Assembly (NCBI RefSeq): GCF_014898815.1
Contig: NW_026515543.1
Span: forward strand, 4,712,001-4,776,000
Direction of reading: 5' to 3'
DNA: 64,000 nt
From: Panonychus citri
Taxonomy: Eukaryota > Arthropoda > Arachnida > Trombidiformes > Tetranychidae
The translations under genes and the position numbers were made by a program. Shown here piece after piece: positions 62,753-64,000 of this stretch. How positions within the stretch are numbered: the stretch's first letter is position 1; each line of letters starts with the position of its first letter. Below the pieces are notes generated by a model, which ran no database searches, had not been told where the DNA came from, and saw nothing but the letters and a program-made list of their open reading frames with translations.

Positions 62753-64000
62753 ATTTCGAGAGCTAAATTGAATACAATGTATTAATATCTGAATTTGTTA
62801 TAAGATTGAATCAATTGATTTATGGGATCGCCAATGATAAACAATTTAACTTTAATCAAACAATTAAGATAATTAATTATAAAGTTAAGGCGTAACTTGG
62901 TAAGTTATTAAAATTAATTATCATTGAGAAAGTAGAAAATAAGTTAAACTTGATTTTCGTAGACGTGATTTACTGATCCAGTTTAAATTTATCACGTTCA
63001 CGTTGATTCGCTTTCTTTTTTTAATTTAATTGTTCATCAATTGTGTTAGTTAGCTAATTAATTTATACTGGTTACAATTAAACAGTTGAATTCATTTAAA
63101 TGATGGTAAAGATGATAAACTTTATGTCGTTCAAATGACACAAGATGATGATGATGAGAGTGAGATGAAGACCTGAATCTGGTTTAATTATAGTTACCAG
63201 ATGAAGACTAAGACGATGATCATTTTATAGACATGCCCTGAGGCTATTTAAAAGGGATGAAGATGAAGATAACCTGAAGATGTAAGTACGCCAAGGTAAC
63301 ACTCGCTTTCTCATTAGCCCTTTGGTAACATTTTCCCTCTTCTAATATCATCATGATAATCAGCATCTTCCAAGAACAATTTTGGTTTCATCATGATTCT
63401 GATGAGATAAACTGATTTTCAACTGTTTCCCTTTCATTGATATCAACAGTTAATCCACTTCTGAATAATAAGTAACAATTTAAATTTTTCGTTAATGATG
63501 ATAATTTAAATTTTAGATAATATCAACTCTCATCATAACAATTAAAACTTTTACCGTTAATGGACTTGAATAGACAAGAATAACCAACTTAATTGTAGAA
63601 ACATTTAAATTTAGTTGATGAGAATTAAGAAAACATATATTTTCAATTACAACAATTAACGATTGTTTCTGTTGATTTACTTTTCTCTTAATTAATTTAA
63701 ATTAACAATTAATGGTGAAGAAAAATATTCAATTTAATTACAATTAACTGAGGAATTGTATGAAAAAAATTTCCAAACCAATTAAATGATTAAGAGTGAG
63801 AATTAATTTCTCTCTCTCAAACAATAAACAATTAACTCTCAATTGGTTGGTTAAATTTAATTTGTAACAATTAACATTGTGAACAATCAGAAATCTAATT
63901 CTTAGGTTAATTATTAATATGTAAACTGATTATTATTATATTTAAATGTTAAATCATTTGCATGTTCAGAATTGGAACTTGATTCCAAATTAGTTAATCA
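62753..64000. other. AT-rich flank, nothing recognised
   Basis: No open frame with splice or domain support. Short GATGAA repeats near 63145 and 63260. Confidence 0.5.

Overview
The window is a piece of a compact, AT-rich arthropod nuclear genome. Genes have short GT-AG introns (about 50-400 bp) and multi-exon structure on both strands. I infer a chelicerate mite, most likely a spider mite (Tetranychidae), from gene density, small introns and the flavour of the calreticulin and troponin I proteins. No database search backs this. No rRNA, tRNA, CRISPR or bacterial-type feature was seen.

Layout. 1-280 (-): first coding exon of casein kinase I alpha. 1655-14651: a large inverted duplication. 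Two head-to-head copies of a LARP4-type La-related protein (A on -, 1801-7885; B on +, 8860-14504) lie on arms of about 5.7 kb around a 1.47 kb spacer. 15302-16641 (-): complete troponin I. 17679-19850 (-): calreticulin copy 1. 21514-22235 (+): small secreted Sushi-domain protein. 23189-37967 (-): a third, diverged but fully open LARP4 gene (C) with introns of 6.8 and 2.2 kb. 39344-39952 (+): small secreted orphan protein. 40373-42490 (-): calreticulin copy 2, nearly identical to copy 1. 43130-44050: inverted copy of the LARP4-C first exon, a 257 bp inverted-repeat element and dispersed fragments. 44871-47580 (+): alpha/beta hydrolase. 47575-48185 (-): calreticulin fragment. 48848-50750 (+): heparan sulfate D-glucuronyl C5-epimerase. 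51877-55398 (-): large protein with one C-terminal chitin-binding (CBM14) domain. 55400-64000: no gene I can support, apart from one doubtful short exon near 62.7 kb.

The genes do not form a pathway; the theme is local segmental duplication. LARP4 exists three times. Calreticulin exists twice intact and once as a fragment. A first exon and several short fragments have been copied, inverted and reordered. The strongest biological signal is a 165 bp LARP4 exon identical at every base between copy A and the otherwise diverged copy C, which points to gene conversion.

The main caution concerns small indels. LARP4-A and -B, the hydrolase, the epimerase and the chitin-binding gene each carry 1-2 nt indels that break frame, mostly deletions and often in short homopolymers. 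LARP4-C, both calreticulins and troponin I are clean. Consensus error in the assembly is a serious alternative to gene decay.
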